Below are positions 40,050-48,538 of a stretch of 64,000 nt of DNA, piece after piece. A model generated the notes under the pieces. The model was not told where the DNA came from and searched no databases. It saw only the letters and a program-made list of their open reading frames with translations. A program made the position numbers and the translations under genes. How positions within the stretch are numbered: position 1 is the stretch's first letter; each line of letters opens with the position of its first letter. Source of the DNA: Pseudomonadota bacterium. GTDB lineage: Bacteria; Pseudomonadota; Gammaproteobacteria; Burkholderiales; Thiobacillaceae. Location: the NCBI GenBank assembly GCA_021802555.1, contig JAJZRU010000012.1:18969-82968 (forward strand), written 5' to 3'.

Positions 40050-41579
40050 TCAGGACGCACCGGCTTCGAATTCCACGCCGGGCTGGGCTTCCGGCAGCTC
40101 GTCCAGCAGCAGCCTGCGGCTGTTGCGCTCCAGTTTTTCCAGGTCCGCCTCGCTGAGATAAGACTTGGCATCGGCCAGCGCGGCTTCCATGAGGCGGCCC
40201 GCCAGGGCCTGCGGCTCGCTGCCGGCGAGCGTCGCCAGAGCGCGCAGGCAGTGGTAGGCATCGATGCTCAGCGGCACCTCCAGGCTGCGCCCGGAACTCA
40301 CCGGGCCGCTGCCGCTGCCGGTCACCACGGTGTCCATGAGGCGCGCGATGCGGTGGGTCGAGGCGGCGCCATGGGGGGGCTTGAGGCGTATCTTGTTGAG
40401 AAAGTAATGCTCGAATTCGATCTTGGCCTGGTGCACCCAGCGGCCCTGGCGCAGCCACAGGATGTTGCGCAGCGGCACCTGGGGTTCCGCCAGATAGGCG
40501 GCGCCGTTGCTGCCCAGGTCGTTGAGCCAGACCGCGTGCTGAAAGGCCGCCGCCTGCAGGGGCGCGCCGCGCGCCGCGGCGATCAGGTTGGCCACGGCGG
40601 CATCGGTTTCCTGCTGGATGGCATAGACAGAGTCCGGAACGCCGACGGGTACGGGGGTTTGCGCGAGCGCATCGTGAGCGATACACGCGCCAGCGGCAAA
40701 AATTTCCGGGTAGTCCGGACTGCGCATGTAGCTGTCGACTTTCACGCGTCCGTTGGCATCGGTCAGCCCGGGCGTGCGGCGCAAGGCGGCGACGCCCTCG
40801 AAGGGCGGCCAGTACACGCAATATTTGTACGGCAGATTGCTGGCAGCCCGCTTGAGCTCGGGGGGGCCGTGCTGGGCGATTTCCACATGGTTTTCCGTGA
40901 TACGCAAGGTTTCCGCATTGCATATGACGCGGATGTCGCTTTGCGCCAGGACGTTTTCCAGCAGCCGCCGGGTTTCGGTCTCCAAACCCAGCCCGAGATG
41001 GCCCGGGTAAGGCTCGGGCGTGACGACGGTGATGGGAACGCGCTCGCGGATGCCTCGGCGGCGCAGGTCGGCATCCACCAGCAGAGCGTACTCGTACATG
41101 GCGCCGAGCACCGAGGCACGCTGCGTGGCGCCCACTACGATGGGACCGGGCTGGCGCACGAACTCGCGATAGGCGGCATAGGTCTTTTTGGCCTGCTCCA
41201 GGTGGGTCACGCCATGGGTGTGTTCGGCCAAGCCCGGGACGTGGCCGCCGGCCGGCAGCACGCCGGTGGCGAGCAGCAGGTAGTCGTAAGCCACCTCCTG
41301 GCCGTTGGCCAGTTCGACTTGCTTGCGATGGGTGTCCAGCGCCTTGAGGCCGCTGGCGACGAACTCTATGCCGCGCTCCGCCAGGTAGCTGCCGATGGGA
41401 AAGGCGATGTCATGCTCGTCCCGCCACCCCATGGCAACCCAGGGATTGGAGGGGACGAAATGAAAATAATCCTTGTCCGACACCACGATCACCTTGCCCG
41501 CGGCGCCGAGCGCTTCTTTCAGGCGATAGGCGGCCGGCACCCCGGCGATGCCTGCGCCGGCAATCACGATTCTGGTCAT
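40050..41579 (-). CDS. SQR-like FAD/NAD(P)-dependent oxidoreductase at the end of the nar operon
   Basis: 509-residue two-dinucleotide-binding flavoprotein, closest in style to sulfide:quinone oxidoreductase and type II NADH dehydrogenase. The N-terminal FAD motif is VIAGAGIAGVPAAYRL, then ATGVLPAGG and FAAGACIA. The SQR cysteine that follows the second dinucleotide motif is absent: VVGATQRASVLG has Val where SQRs have Cys, and no cysteine replaces the usual pair. A C-terminal extension of about 100 residues (from near 405) is helical and not part of the SQR fold. It starts 31 bases after the narI stop, so co-expression with nitrate reductase is likely; substrate unknown. Confidence 0.7.
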   Translation of the reverse strand: MTRIVIAGAGIAGVPAAYRLKEALGAAGKVIVVSDKDYFHFVPSNPWVAMGWRDEHDIAFPIGSYLAERGIEFVASGLKALDTHRKQVELANGQEVAYDYLLLATGVLPAGGHVPGLAEHTHGVTHLEQAKKTYAAYREFVRQPGPIVVGATQRASVLGAMYEYALLVDADLRRRGIRERVPITVVTPEPYPGHLGLGLETETRRLLENVLAQSDIRVICNAETLRITENHVEIAQHGPPELKRAASNLPYKYCVYWPPFEGVAALRRTPGLTDANGRVKVDSYMRSPDYPEIFAAGACIAHDALAQTPVPVGVPDSVYAIQQETDAAVANLIAAARGAPLQAAAFQHAVWLNDLGSNGAAYLAEPQVPLRNILWLRQGRWVHQAKIEFEHYFLNKIRLKPPHGAASTHRIARLMDTVVTGSGSGPVSSGRSLEVPLSIDAYHCLRALATLAGSEPQALAGRLMEAALADAKSYLSEADLEKLERNSRRLLLDELPEAQPGVEFEAGAS

Positions 41580-41610
41580 GTCATGCTCCTTGGGGGCGGG
41601 GCGAAAAAAC

Positions 41611-42297
41611 TCAACCTTTCTGGCGCACCACCTGATAGGCCCGCCCGAGATAGCCGAGCGACGCGAAGCCGCTCCAGATGTGCACCAGACGGCTGAAAGG
41701 GAACAACAGAAACAGCGTCATGCCGAAGAACAGGTGCACCTTGTAGATGAGGGGAACGTTGGCCAGGTAGGCGGCGGCGCCGGCGCGGAAAGTGACGATG
41801 TGCTGGGCCCAGGCCGACAGCGCCAGCATTTCGCTGCCTTCCAGGTGCTGTGCGGAAAACGCGATGCTGGTGAGTCCCAGCAGGAGGGTCACCAGGATCC
41901 ACAGCAGGATGAAAATATCCATGGGCTTGCTGGTCTTGCGGATGCGCGGGTCACCTAGGCGCCGCTGCAGCAACAGGACCACGCCGGCCAGGCACAGCAG
42001 CCCGGCGATGCCGCCGCTCACCATGGCCAGCAACTGCTTGGCCGCTATGCTGAGCCCCAGGCCTTCATAGATATGGTGGGGCGTGAGCAGTCCCGCGGCA
42101 TGGCCGAAGAACAAAAACAATATGCCGATGTGGAACAGATTGCTGCCCCAGCGCAACTGCCCGCGCCGCAGCAACTGGGAGGAATCGCTCTTCCAGGTGT
42201 ACTGCTCGCGGTCGAAGCGGATCAGGCTGCCGAGCAGGAAGATGGTCGCGGCGACGTAGGGGTAGATGCCGAAGAGGAATTGCTGAAAGTAATCCAT
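41611..42297 (-). CDS. narI: Respiratory nitrate reductase gamma subunit (cytochrome b)
   Basis: 228-residue membrane anchor of the NarGHI complex, oxidising quinol and feeding electrons to NarH. Five membrane helices; the four haem b histidines are seen in FHIGILFLFFGHAAG (first pair) and KVHLFFGMTLF...SRLVHIWSG (second pair). Normal length. Follows narJ by 25 bases. Confidence 0.97.
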   Translation of the reverse strand: MDYFQQFLFGIYPYVAATIFLLGSLIRFDREQYTWKSDSSQLLRRGQLRWGSNLFHIGILFLFFGHAAGLLTPHHIYEGLGLSIAAKQLLAMVSGGIAGLLCLAGVVLLLQRRLGDPRIRKTSKPMDIFILLWILVTLLLGLTSIAFSAQHLEGSEMLALSAWAQHIVTFRAGAAAYLANVPLIYKVHLFFGMTLFLLFPFSRLVHIWSGFASLGYLGRAYQVVRQKG

Positions 42298-42322
42298 GAG
42301 GGGCTCCTCTGAGATGTTCGGT

Positions 42323-42982
42323 TCAACGCAGGCCGGCGGCCTGCTTCATGGGATGAAAATTCACCACGGCGGCCTCGGGCCGCGGTTTGAGCAGGGGTTC
42401 CAGGCCGTCGGACCCGGGACCGAACATTTCCATGGCCTCGTCCATGTTCTTCACCGGCGGTTCCGTGAGCGGCTCGGCTGCCACGGGCGACAGCGCTTCC
42501 AACTGGCGCATGACCAGCGCGTAGGCACTGCCGTTGTCCGCCAGCTTGCGGCCCACGGCGGCAATGACGTGCACCGCCTCGGCGAGGAAGTCGAGCGCCT
42601 GCGCTTGCGGCAGCAGAGAGAGGAATTCCAGGAACAGGGGCAGGTAATCGGGCAGCTCCGCCTCGGCGATCTCCAGCCCGTGATTGCGATATTCCTCCAT
42701 GAGGCTCACCAGGGCGGGGCCGCGGTCGCGCGACTCGCCGTGGATGTGCTCGTACAGATGCAGGGAATGGGAGGGATTGCGGTCGAAGGTGGCGACGTAT
42801 TCCTCCTGCAGCCGGATCGGCGGGCCCTGGCGCAGCGCCTCCAACAGCGGTGCGAGCGCTGCCAGGGCGCCGCCGTTTTGCGCATGCTCCGCCGCGAGCA
42901 CGTCTTCCAGCTCGGGCAGGGCGCGGAGCCATTCCTCCTGCGGATAGCTCAGCAGGATGGCGAATACTTTGAAGCTCTGCAT
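42323..42982 (-). CDS. narJ: Nitrate reductase molybdenum-cofactor assembly chaperone NarJ
   Basis: Cytosolic system-specific chaperone (219 residues) that inserts the molybdenum cofactor in NarG and is not part of the final enzyme. All-helical; starts MQSFKVFAILLSYPQEEW and contains the family block LPLFLEFLSLLPQ. Two adjacent ATGs exist (42985 and 42982); the second is chosen since it is spaced properly from AGGAGG. Located between narH and narI as usual. Confidence 0.95.
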   Translation of the reverse strand: MQSFKVFAILLSYPQEEWLRALPELEDVLAAEHAQNGGALAALAPLLEALRQGPPIRLQEEYVATFDRNPSHSLHLYEHIHGESRDRGPALVSLMEEYRNHGLEIAEAELPDYLPLFLEFLSLLPQAQALDFLAEAVHVIAAVGRKLADNGSAYALVMRQLEALSPVAAEPLTEPPVKNMDEAMEMFGPGSDGLEPLLKPRPEAAVVNFHPMKQAAGLR

Positions 42983-42991
42983 CATGTCCTC

Positions 42992-44533
42992 CTAGCCGGC
43001 GATTTTCTTGCGCAGGTGGGTGAGGTCCACCGGCACGACGTTCTTGCGCTTGCCGAACAGGCTGGGCTTGCTTACCCCGTCCGAGCAGCCGTTGCCGAAG
43101 CTGAAGCCGCAGGCGGCTTTTTCCTCGAAGGTGTCGATGGCTTCTTCGCGATGGTTGGTGGGAATCACGAAGCGGTCTTCGTAATTGGCGATGGCCATGG
43201 TGCGGTACATTTCGTCGGCCTGAGAGACGGAGAGGCCCACCTGTTCCAGCGCAGCGACGTTGCCCTGGCCCTCCACCGACTTGCCGCGCATATAGGCGCG
43301 CATGGCAAGCATGCGGTCAAGCGCCGAAACCACCGGCGCCTCCTTGCCGGCGGTGAGCAGGTTGGCCAAATACTTGACCGGGATGCGCAGGCTGCGAGTG
43401 TCCGGAATGATGCCGTTCATGCCCATGCGCCCGGATTCCGCCGCGGCCTGGATGGGCGACAGGGGCGGGATGTACCAGACCATGGGCAGGGTGCGGTATT
43501 CGGGATGCAGCGGGAAGGCGACTTTCCAGTCCATGGCCATCTTCCACACCGGGGATTTCCTCGCCGCCTCCAGCCAGGCTTCGGGAATGCCGTCGCGCCG
43601 CGCCTGCTCCAGGACAGCCGGGTCGTTGGGGTCGAGGAAGACCTTCAATTGGGCCTCGTACAGATCCTCGGGGTTTTCCGTGCCGGCCGCTTCCTGGATG
43701 CGGTCGGCATCATAGAGCATGACCCCCAGGTAGCGGATGCGCCCCACGCAGGTTTCCGAGCACACCGTGGGCTGGCCGGCTTCGATGCGGGGGTAGCAGA
43801 AGATGCATTTCTCCGCCTTGCCGGACTTCCAGTTGTAGTAGATCTTTTTGTAGGGGCAGCCGGAGATGCACATGCGCCAGCCGCGGCACTTGTCCTGATC
43901 CACCAGCACGATGCCGTCCTCCTCGCGCTTGTAGATCGAGCCCGAGGGGCAGGAGGCCACGCAAGTGGGGTTGAGGCAGTGCTCGCACAGCCGCGGCAAA
44001 TACATGAGGAAGGTGTTCTCGAAGGTGGCGTACATCTCCTTCTGCACGTCCTCGAAGCAAGCGTCCCGGCCGCGCGAACCGAACTCGCCGCCGAGGTCGT
44101 CCTCCCAGTTGGGGCCCCAGTGGATCTTGTCCATTTTCTCGCCGGTGATGGCCGACACCGGGCGCGCCGTGGGGGGCGTTTCCGACAGGGGGGCGTTCTG
44201 CAGGTGCTGGTAATCGTAGGTGAAGGGCTCGTAGTAGTCGTCGATCTCCGGCAGGTTGGGGTTGGCGAAAATGTTGGACAGGATCTTGCCGCGGCTGCCC
44301 TGGCGCGGCTCGATGGAGCCGTCGCCCTTGCGCTTCCAGCCGCCGTTCCAGACCTCCTGGTTCTCCCACTGCTTGGGATAGCCGATGCCGGGCTTGGACT
44401 CGACATTGTTGAACCATACGTATTCCATGCCCTCGCGCGAGGTCCACACGTTCTTGCAGGTGATGGAACAGGTGTGGCAGCCGATGCATTTGTCCAGGTT
44501 GAGCACCATGGCGATTTGGGCTCTGATCTTCAT
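42992..44533 (-). CDS. narH: Respiratory nitrate reductase beta subunit (iron-sulfur)
   Basis: 513-residue electron-transfer subunit with three [4Fe-4S] and one [3Fe-4S] clusters. The four cysteine groups are seen: CIGCHTCSITC (about residue 16), CEHCLNPTCVASC, CRGWRMCISGC (Trp in place of a fourth Cys marks the 3Fe site), and CIFCYPR / CSETCVG. Normal length (Escherichia coli 512). Preceded by narG with a 24-base gap. Confidence 0.98.
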   Translation of the reverse strand: MKIRAQIAMVLNLDKCIGCHTCSITCKNVWTSREGMEYVWFNNVESKPGIGYPKQWENQEVWNGGWKRKGDGSIEPRQGSRGKILSNIFANPNLPEIDDYYEPFTYDYQHLQNAPLSETPPTARPVSAITGEKMDKIHWGPNWEDDLGGEFGSRGRDACFEDVQKEMYATFENTFLMYLPRLCEHCLNPTCVASCPSGSIYKREEDGIVLVDQDKCRGWRMCISGCPYKKIYYNWKSGKAEKCIFCYPRIEAGQPTVCSETCVGRIRYLGVMLYDADRIQEAAGTENPEDLYEAQLKVFLDPNDPAVLEQARRDGIPEAWLEAARKSPVWKMAMDWKVAFPLHPEYRTLPMVWYIPPLSPIQAAAESGRMGMNGIIPDTRSLRIPVKYLANLLTAGKEAPVVSALDRMLAMRAYMRGKSVEGQGNVAALEQVGLSVSQADEMYRTMAIANYEDRFVIPTNHREEAIDTFEEKAACGFSFGNGCSDGVSKPSLFGKRKNVVPVDLTHLRKKIAG

Positions 44534-44557
44534 TGCGTTCTCCTTGCGGGCGTACGG

Positions 44558-47500
44558 TTACTTGTTCATCCAGGCCGGATTGGGGTGGGCCTCGCGCTCG
44601 GGGGTGAGCGGCCCTTCCATCCAATCCACCGTCTTCATCTTGCGCACGATCACGTATTCGTCGCGGTTGCTGCCGACCGTGCCGTAGTAGTTGAAGCCGT
44701 AGGCCAGCTGGGCATAGCCGCCGATCATGTGGGTGGGCTTGGTGACGGTGCGCGTGACGGAGTTGTGGATGCCGCCGCGGAAGCCGCTGGTCTCCGCACC
44801 CGGCACGTTCACGATCTTTTCCTGGGCGTGGTACATGAGGCACATGCCGCGCGGCACGCGCTGGCTCACCACGGCACGCGCGGTGAGCGTGCCGTTGACG
44901 TTGAATACCTCCACCCAGTCGTTGTCGCGGATGCCGGCCTCCTGCGCCTCGGCCTCCGAGACCCAGACGTGCGGCCCGCCGCGCGACAGGGTGAGCATGC
45001 GCAGGTTGTCGGTATAGGTGCTGTGGATGCCCCATTTCTGATGCGGCGTGATCCAGTTGAGCACCAGTTCATGATGGCCGTTGGCATGCTTGCCCAGCAT
45101 GGGCTTGATGGTGCGCGTATCGATGGGCGGCTTGTACACGCACAGCTCCTCGCCGAAATCCAGCATCCAGCGGTGGTCCTGGTAGAACTGCTGGCGGCCG
45201 GTGAGGGTGCGCCAGGGGATCAGCTCGTGCACATTGGTATAGCCGGCGTTGTAGGACACGTGCTCGGATTCCAGGCCGCTCCAGGTCGGGCTGGAGATGA
45301 TCTTGCGCGGCTGCGCGACGATGTCGCGGAAGCGGATCTTGTCGTCTTCGCGCGGCAGCGCCAGATGGGTATGGTCGCGCCCCGTGATTTTCGACAGGGC
45401 GGCCCAGGATTTCACCGCCACCTGGCCGTTGGTTTCGGGCGCCAGCATGAGGATCACTTCGGCTGCGTCGATGGCGCTGTCGATTTTGGGCTGGCCGCGG
45501 GCCGCGCCTTGCGCCTGCACCACGCCGTTGAGGTCGGCCAGTTGCTTGACCTCGCTCTCGGTGTTCCAGGTGATGCCTTTGCCGCCGTTGCCGATCTTGG
45601 CCATGAGCGGCCCGAGGGCAGTGAACTTGTTGTAGGTTTCGCCGTACTCGCGCGCCACCACGGTCATGTTGGGCAGGGTCTTGCCCGGCACCGGGTCGCA
45701 TTCCCCATGCTTCCAGTCCTTGACCGCCAGGGGCTGGCCCAGCTCGGAAGGCGTGTCGTGCAGCAGCGGAGTGAGCACCAGATCCTTGCGTGTGCCCAGA
45801 TGCGTCCCGGCCAGCTCGGAAAACTTCTTCGCGATGGTCTTGTAGATCTCCCAGTCGGTCTTGCTCTGCCACAAGGGCTGCACCGCTTCGCCCAGCGGGT
45901 GGATGAAGGGGTGCATGTCCGAGGTGTTGAGATCGTCCTTCTCGTACCAGGTGGCCGAGGGCAGCACGATGTCGGAATACAAACAGGTGGTGGACATGCG
46001 GAAGTCCAGGGTCACCAGCAGATCCAGCTTGCCTTGCGCGGCCTTGTCGCGCCAGATCACTTCGGCCGGCTTGGCCTGGCCGGATTCGCCCAGGTCCGGC
46101 CCCATCACCGCGTTCTGCGTGCCCAGCAGATATTTGAGAAAATATTCGTGGCCCTTGCCGGAGGAGCCCAGCAGATTCGAGCGCCACACGAACAAGTTGC
46201 GGGGGAAGTTCTTCGGGTTGTCGGGGTCATCGCAGGAGAATTTGAGGTTGCCGTTCTTGATCTCGTCCACCGCGAACTTCACCGGATCGACGCCGGCCGC
46301 TTCGGCTGCCCTGACGACTTCCAGCGGATTGGTTTCCAGTTGCGGCGCGGAGGGCAGCCAGCCCATGCGCTCGGCGCGCACGTTGAAATCGATCAGGCTC
46401 TGCTCTGCCGCGGCCTGGTCGGCCTTGGGGGAAAGCAGCTCGGAGACGCCGACCTTCTCATGGCGCCACTGGCTGGTGTGGTTGTAGAAGAAGGAGGTGC
46501 CGTTCATCTGCCGCGGCGGGCGGTGCCAATCCAGGGCGAAGGCCAGTGCCGTCCAACCGGGTTGCGGACGCAGCTTCTCCTGGCCCACGTAGTGCGCCCA
46601 GCCGCCGCCGGACTGGCCCACGCAGCCGCACATCATGAGCAGGTTCATGATGCCGCGGTAGATCATGTCGTTGTGGTACCAGTGGTTCAGCCCCGCACCC
46701 AGGATGACCATGGACTTGCCATGGGTCTTGTCGGCGTTGTCGGCGAATTCCCGCGCCACGGTGATGATGTCGGCGCGCCGCACGCTAGTGTGCTTCTCCG
46801 CCCAGGCGGGGGTGTAGGGCACATCGGCGTCGTAGTCCGGGGCGGCCTGCTCGCCGCCCAGGCCGCGGTTGACGCCGTAGTTGGCCAGCATGAGGTCGTA
46901 CACCGTAGCCACTTTGACGGTCTGGCCGGCGGCCTGGATCAGCTTCACCGGCACGCGACGCGACGAGAGTTCGGGGTGATCGCTGCCGCCGAAATAGGGA
47001 AAGGCCACTTCGGCAATCTCGTCATGACTGCCCAGAAGACTCAGTTGCGGCTTGACCTCCTGGCCGCTGTAGCCGTCGCGCATTTCCAGGTTCCAGGCGC
47101 CGGCCTGGCCCCAGCGGAAGCCGATCGAGCCGTTGGGCGCCACCAGATAACCAGTATTCTCGTCATAAACCAGGGTTTTCCAGTCCGGGTTGTTGTCCTG
47201 GCCCAGATTGCCGGCCAGGTCGGAGGCGCGCAGGAAGCGGTCCGACGCAAGCTTGCCGTCGTGTTCCTTCAACATGACCAGCATGGGCATGTCGGTGTAC
47301 TGGCGGCAATAGCCGTCGAAGTAGGCGCTCTTGTTGCGGTTGTGGAATTCGCTCAGCACGACATGGCCCATGGCCATGGCCAGCGCCGCATCGGTGCCCT
47401 GCTTGGGGGCCAGCCAGAGGTCGCCGAATTTCACCATTTCGCCGAAGTCGGCGGAGATGGCCACCGTCTTGGTGCCCTTGTAGCGCACCTCGGTGTAGAA

Positions 47501-48295
47501 GTGCGCATCGGGCGTGCGGGTCTGCGGCACGTTGGAGCCCCACACCAGCAGATAGGTGGAGTTGTACCAATCAGCCGATTCCGGCACGTCGGTCTGTTCG
47601 CCCCAGACCTGGGGGCTGGAAGGCGGCAGGTCGCAGTACCAATCGTAAAAGGACAGGCATACGCCGCCGATCAGGGAAAGGTAACGCGAGCCGGCGGCAT
47701 AGCTCACCATGGACATGGCGGGGATGGGAGAAAAACCCGCCACGCGGTCGGGACCATAGGTCTTGATGGTGTACACGTTGGCCGCGGCGATGATTTCGCT
47801 CACTTCGTCCCAGGTGGCGCGCACCATGCCGCCCTGGCCGCGCACCGCCTTGTACTTTCTGGCCTTGTCCGCATCCTGGCTGATGGCCGCCCAGGCGTCC
47901 ACCGGCCCCAGGGTCTGGCGCGCTTCGCGCCACAGTTCCATGAGCCGGCCGCGCACCAGCGGGTACTTCAGGCGCTGGGCCGAATACACATACCACGAAT
48001 AGGAGGCGCCGCGGGGGCAGCCGCGCGGCTCGTGGTTGGGCAGATCGGGGCGCGTGCGCGGATAGTCTGTCTGCTGGGTTTCCCAGGTGATGAGCCCGTT
48101 CTTCACGTAGATCTTCCAGCTGCACGAGCCGGTGCAGTTGACCCCGTGGGTGGAGCGCACGATCTTGTCCTGCTGCCAGCGGCCGCGGTAGCCGTCCTCC
48201 CAACTGCGGTCCTCATGGGTGACGACGCCATGGCCGTTGGAAAACTCGGACTGGTTCTTGCGGAAGAACATCAGCCGATCGAGAAAGTGACTCAT
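44558..48295 (-). CDS. narG: Respiratory nitrate reductase alpha subunit (molybdenum)
   Basis: 1245-residue catalytic subunit reducing nitrate to nitrite at a bis-MGD molybdenum site on the cytosolic side. The N-terminal FS0 cluster site HGVNCTGSCSW (His plus Cys ligands), the PRGCPRGASYSWY region, WGEQTDVPESADWYNSTYL (the Asp ligand region of Mo) and WGSNVPQTRTPDAHF are intact. No Tat signal for export, as in membrane-bound Nar. A very long open frame exists antisense but is a by-product of codon composition. The 222-base gap to narK2 includes a tandem duplication. Confidence 0.98.
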   Translation of the reverse strand: MSHFLDRLMFFRKNQSEFSNGHGVVTHEDRSWEDGYRGRWQQDKIVRSTHGVNCTGSCSWKIYVKNGLITWETQQTDYPRTRPDLPNHEPRGCPRGASYSWYVYSAQRLKYPLVRGRLMELWREARQTLGPVDAWAAISQDADKARKYKAVRGQGGMVRATWDEVSEIIAAANVYTIKTYGPDRVAGFSPIPAMSMVSYAAGSRYLSLIGGVCLSFYDWYCDLPPSSPQVWGEQTDVPESADWYNSTYLLVWGSNVPQTRTPDAHFYTEVRYKGTKTVAISADFGEMVKFGDLWLAPKQGTDAALAMAMGHVVLSEFHNRNKSAYFDGYCRQYTDMPMLVMLKEHDGKLASDRFLRASDLAGNLGQDNNPDWKTLVYDENTGYLVAPNGSIGFRWGQAGAWNLEMRDGYSGQEVKPQLSLLGSHDEIAEVAFPYFGGSDHPELSSRRVPVKLIQAAGQTVKVATVYDLMLANYGVNRGLGGEQAAPDYDADVPYTPAWAEKHTSVRRADIITVAREFADNADKTHGKSMVILGAGLNHWYHNDMIYRGIMNLLMMCGCVGQSGGGWAHYVGQEKLRPQPGWTALAFALDWHRPPRQMNGTSFFYNHTSQWRHEKVGVSELLSPKADQAAAEQSLIDFNVRAERMGWLPSAPQLETNPLEVVRAAEAAGVDPVKFAVDEIKNGNLKFSCDDPDNPKNFPRNLFVWRSNLLGSSGKGHEYFLKYLLGTQNAVMGPDLGESGQAKPAEVIWRDKAAQGKLDLLVTLDFRMSTTCLYSDIVLPSATWYEKDDLNTSDMHPFIHPLGEAVQPLWQSKTDWEIYKTIAKKFSELAGTHLGTRKDLVLTPLLHDTPSELGQPLAVKDWKHGECDPVPGKTLPNMTVVAREYGETYNKFTALGPLMAKIGNGGKGITWNTESEVKQLADLNGVVQAQGAARGQPKIDSAIDAAEVILMLAPETNGQVAVKSWAALSKITGRDHTHLALPREDDKIRFRDIVAQPRKIISSPTWSGLESEHVSYNAGYTNVHELIPWRTLTGRQQFYQDHRWMLDFGEELCVYKPPIDTRTIKPMLGKHANGHHELVLNWITPHQKWGIHSTYTDNLRMLTLSRGGPHVWVSEAEAQEAGIRDNDWVEVFNVNGTLTARAVVSQRVPRGMCLMYHAQEKIVNVPGAETSGFRGGIHNSVTRTVTKPTHMIGGYAQLAYGFNYYGTVGSNRDEYVIVRKMKTVDWMEGPLTPEREAHPNPAWMNK

Positions 48296-48330
48296 TCCAT
48301 ACTCCTTGTTGGATGGGCATACATTGCAAG

Positions 48331-48538
48331 TTGGCAGCCGCCAGCGATCAGTCGGCAGCTAAAACCCGGGATTCCTCTGCCGGCTGCCAACTGAAAACTG
48401 CCAACTTTCTTCATCATGGATTGCGGATCTCCGCTTGGCAGTCGTCAGCAATCAGTCGGCAGACTGGGTAATGGATACTGCTGCCGACTGCCATCTGGAA
48501 ACCGCCAACTTTCTTCATCACGGATTCCGGATCTCCGC
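48331..48538. repeat. 104-bp tandem duplication covering the narK2 3' end
   Basis: Unit A (48331-48434) and unit B (48435-48538) align at a fixed 104-base offset: 25 of the first 28 bases and 50 of the last 56 match, the middle being diverged. Unit B contains the last codons and stop of narK2 (48518-48538); unit A carries a second copy of them, so a full-length readthrough frame would end with the same AEIRNP residues again. Both units are rich in (C)TGCC-A/GACTG words that can pair with GGCAGTC words. Confidence 0.8.

Noticed and set aside
40050..41579. Calling the gene sulfide:quinone oxidoreductase (sqr)
   Set aside because: Redox cysteines expected in SQR are missing, and the protein has a foreign C-terminal extension.
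42296..48394. A 2032-codon open frame antisense to narJ, narH and narG
   Set aside because: It mirrors third-position G/C bias of the nar genes; composition is His/Val/Gly/Ala-rich without any domain, and the sense genes are certain.
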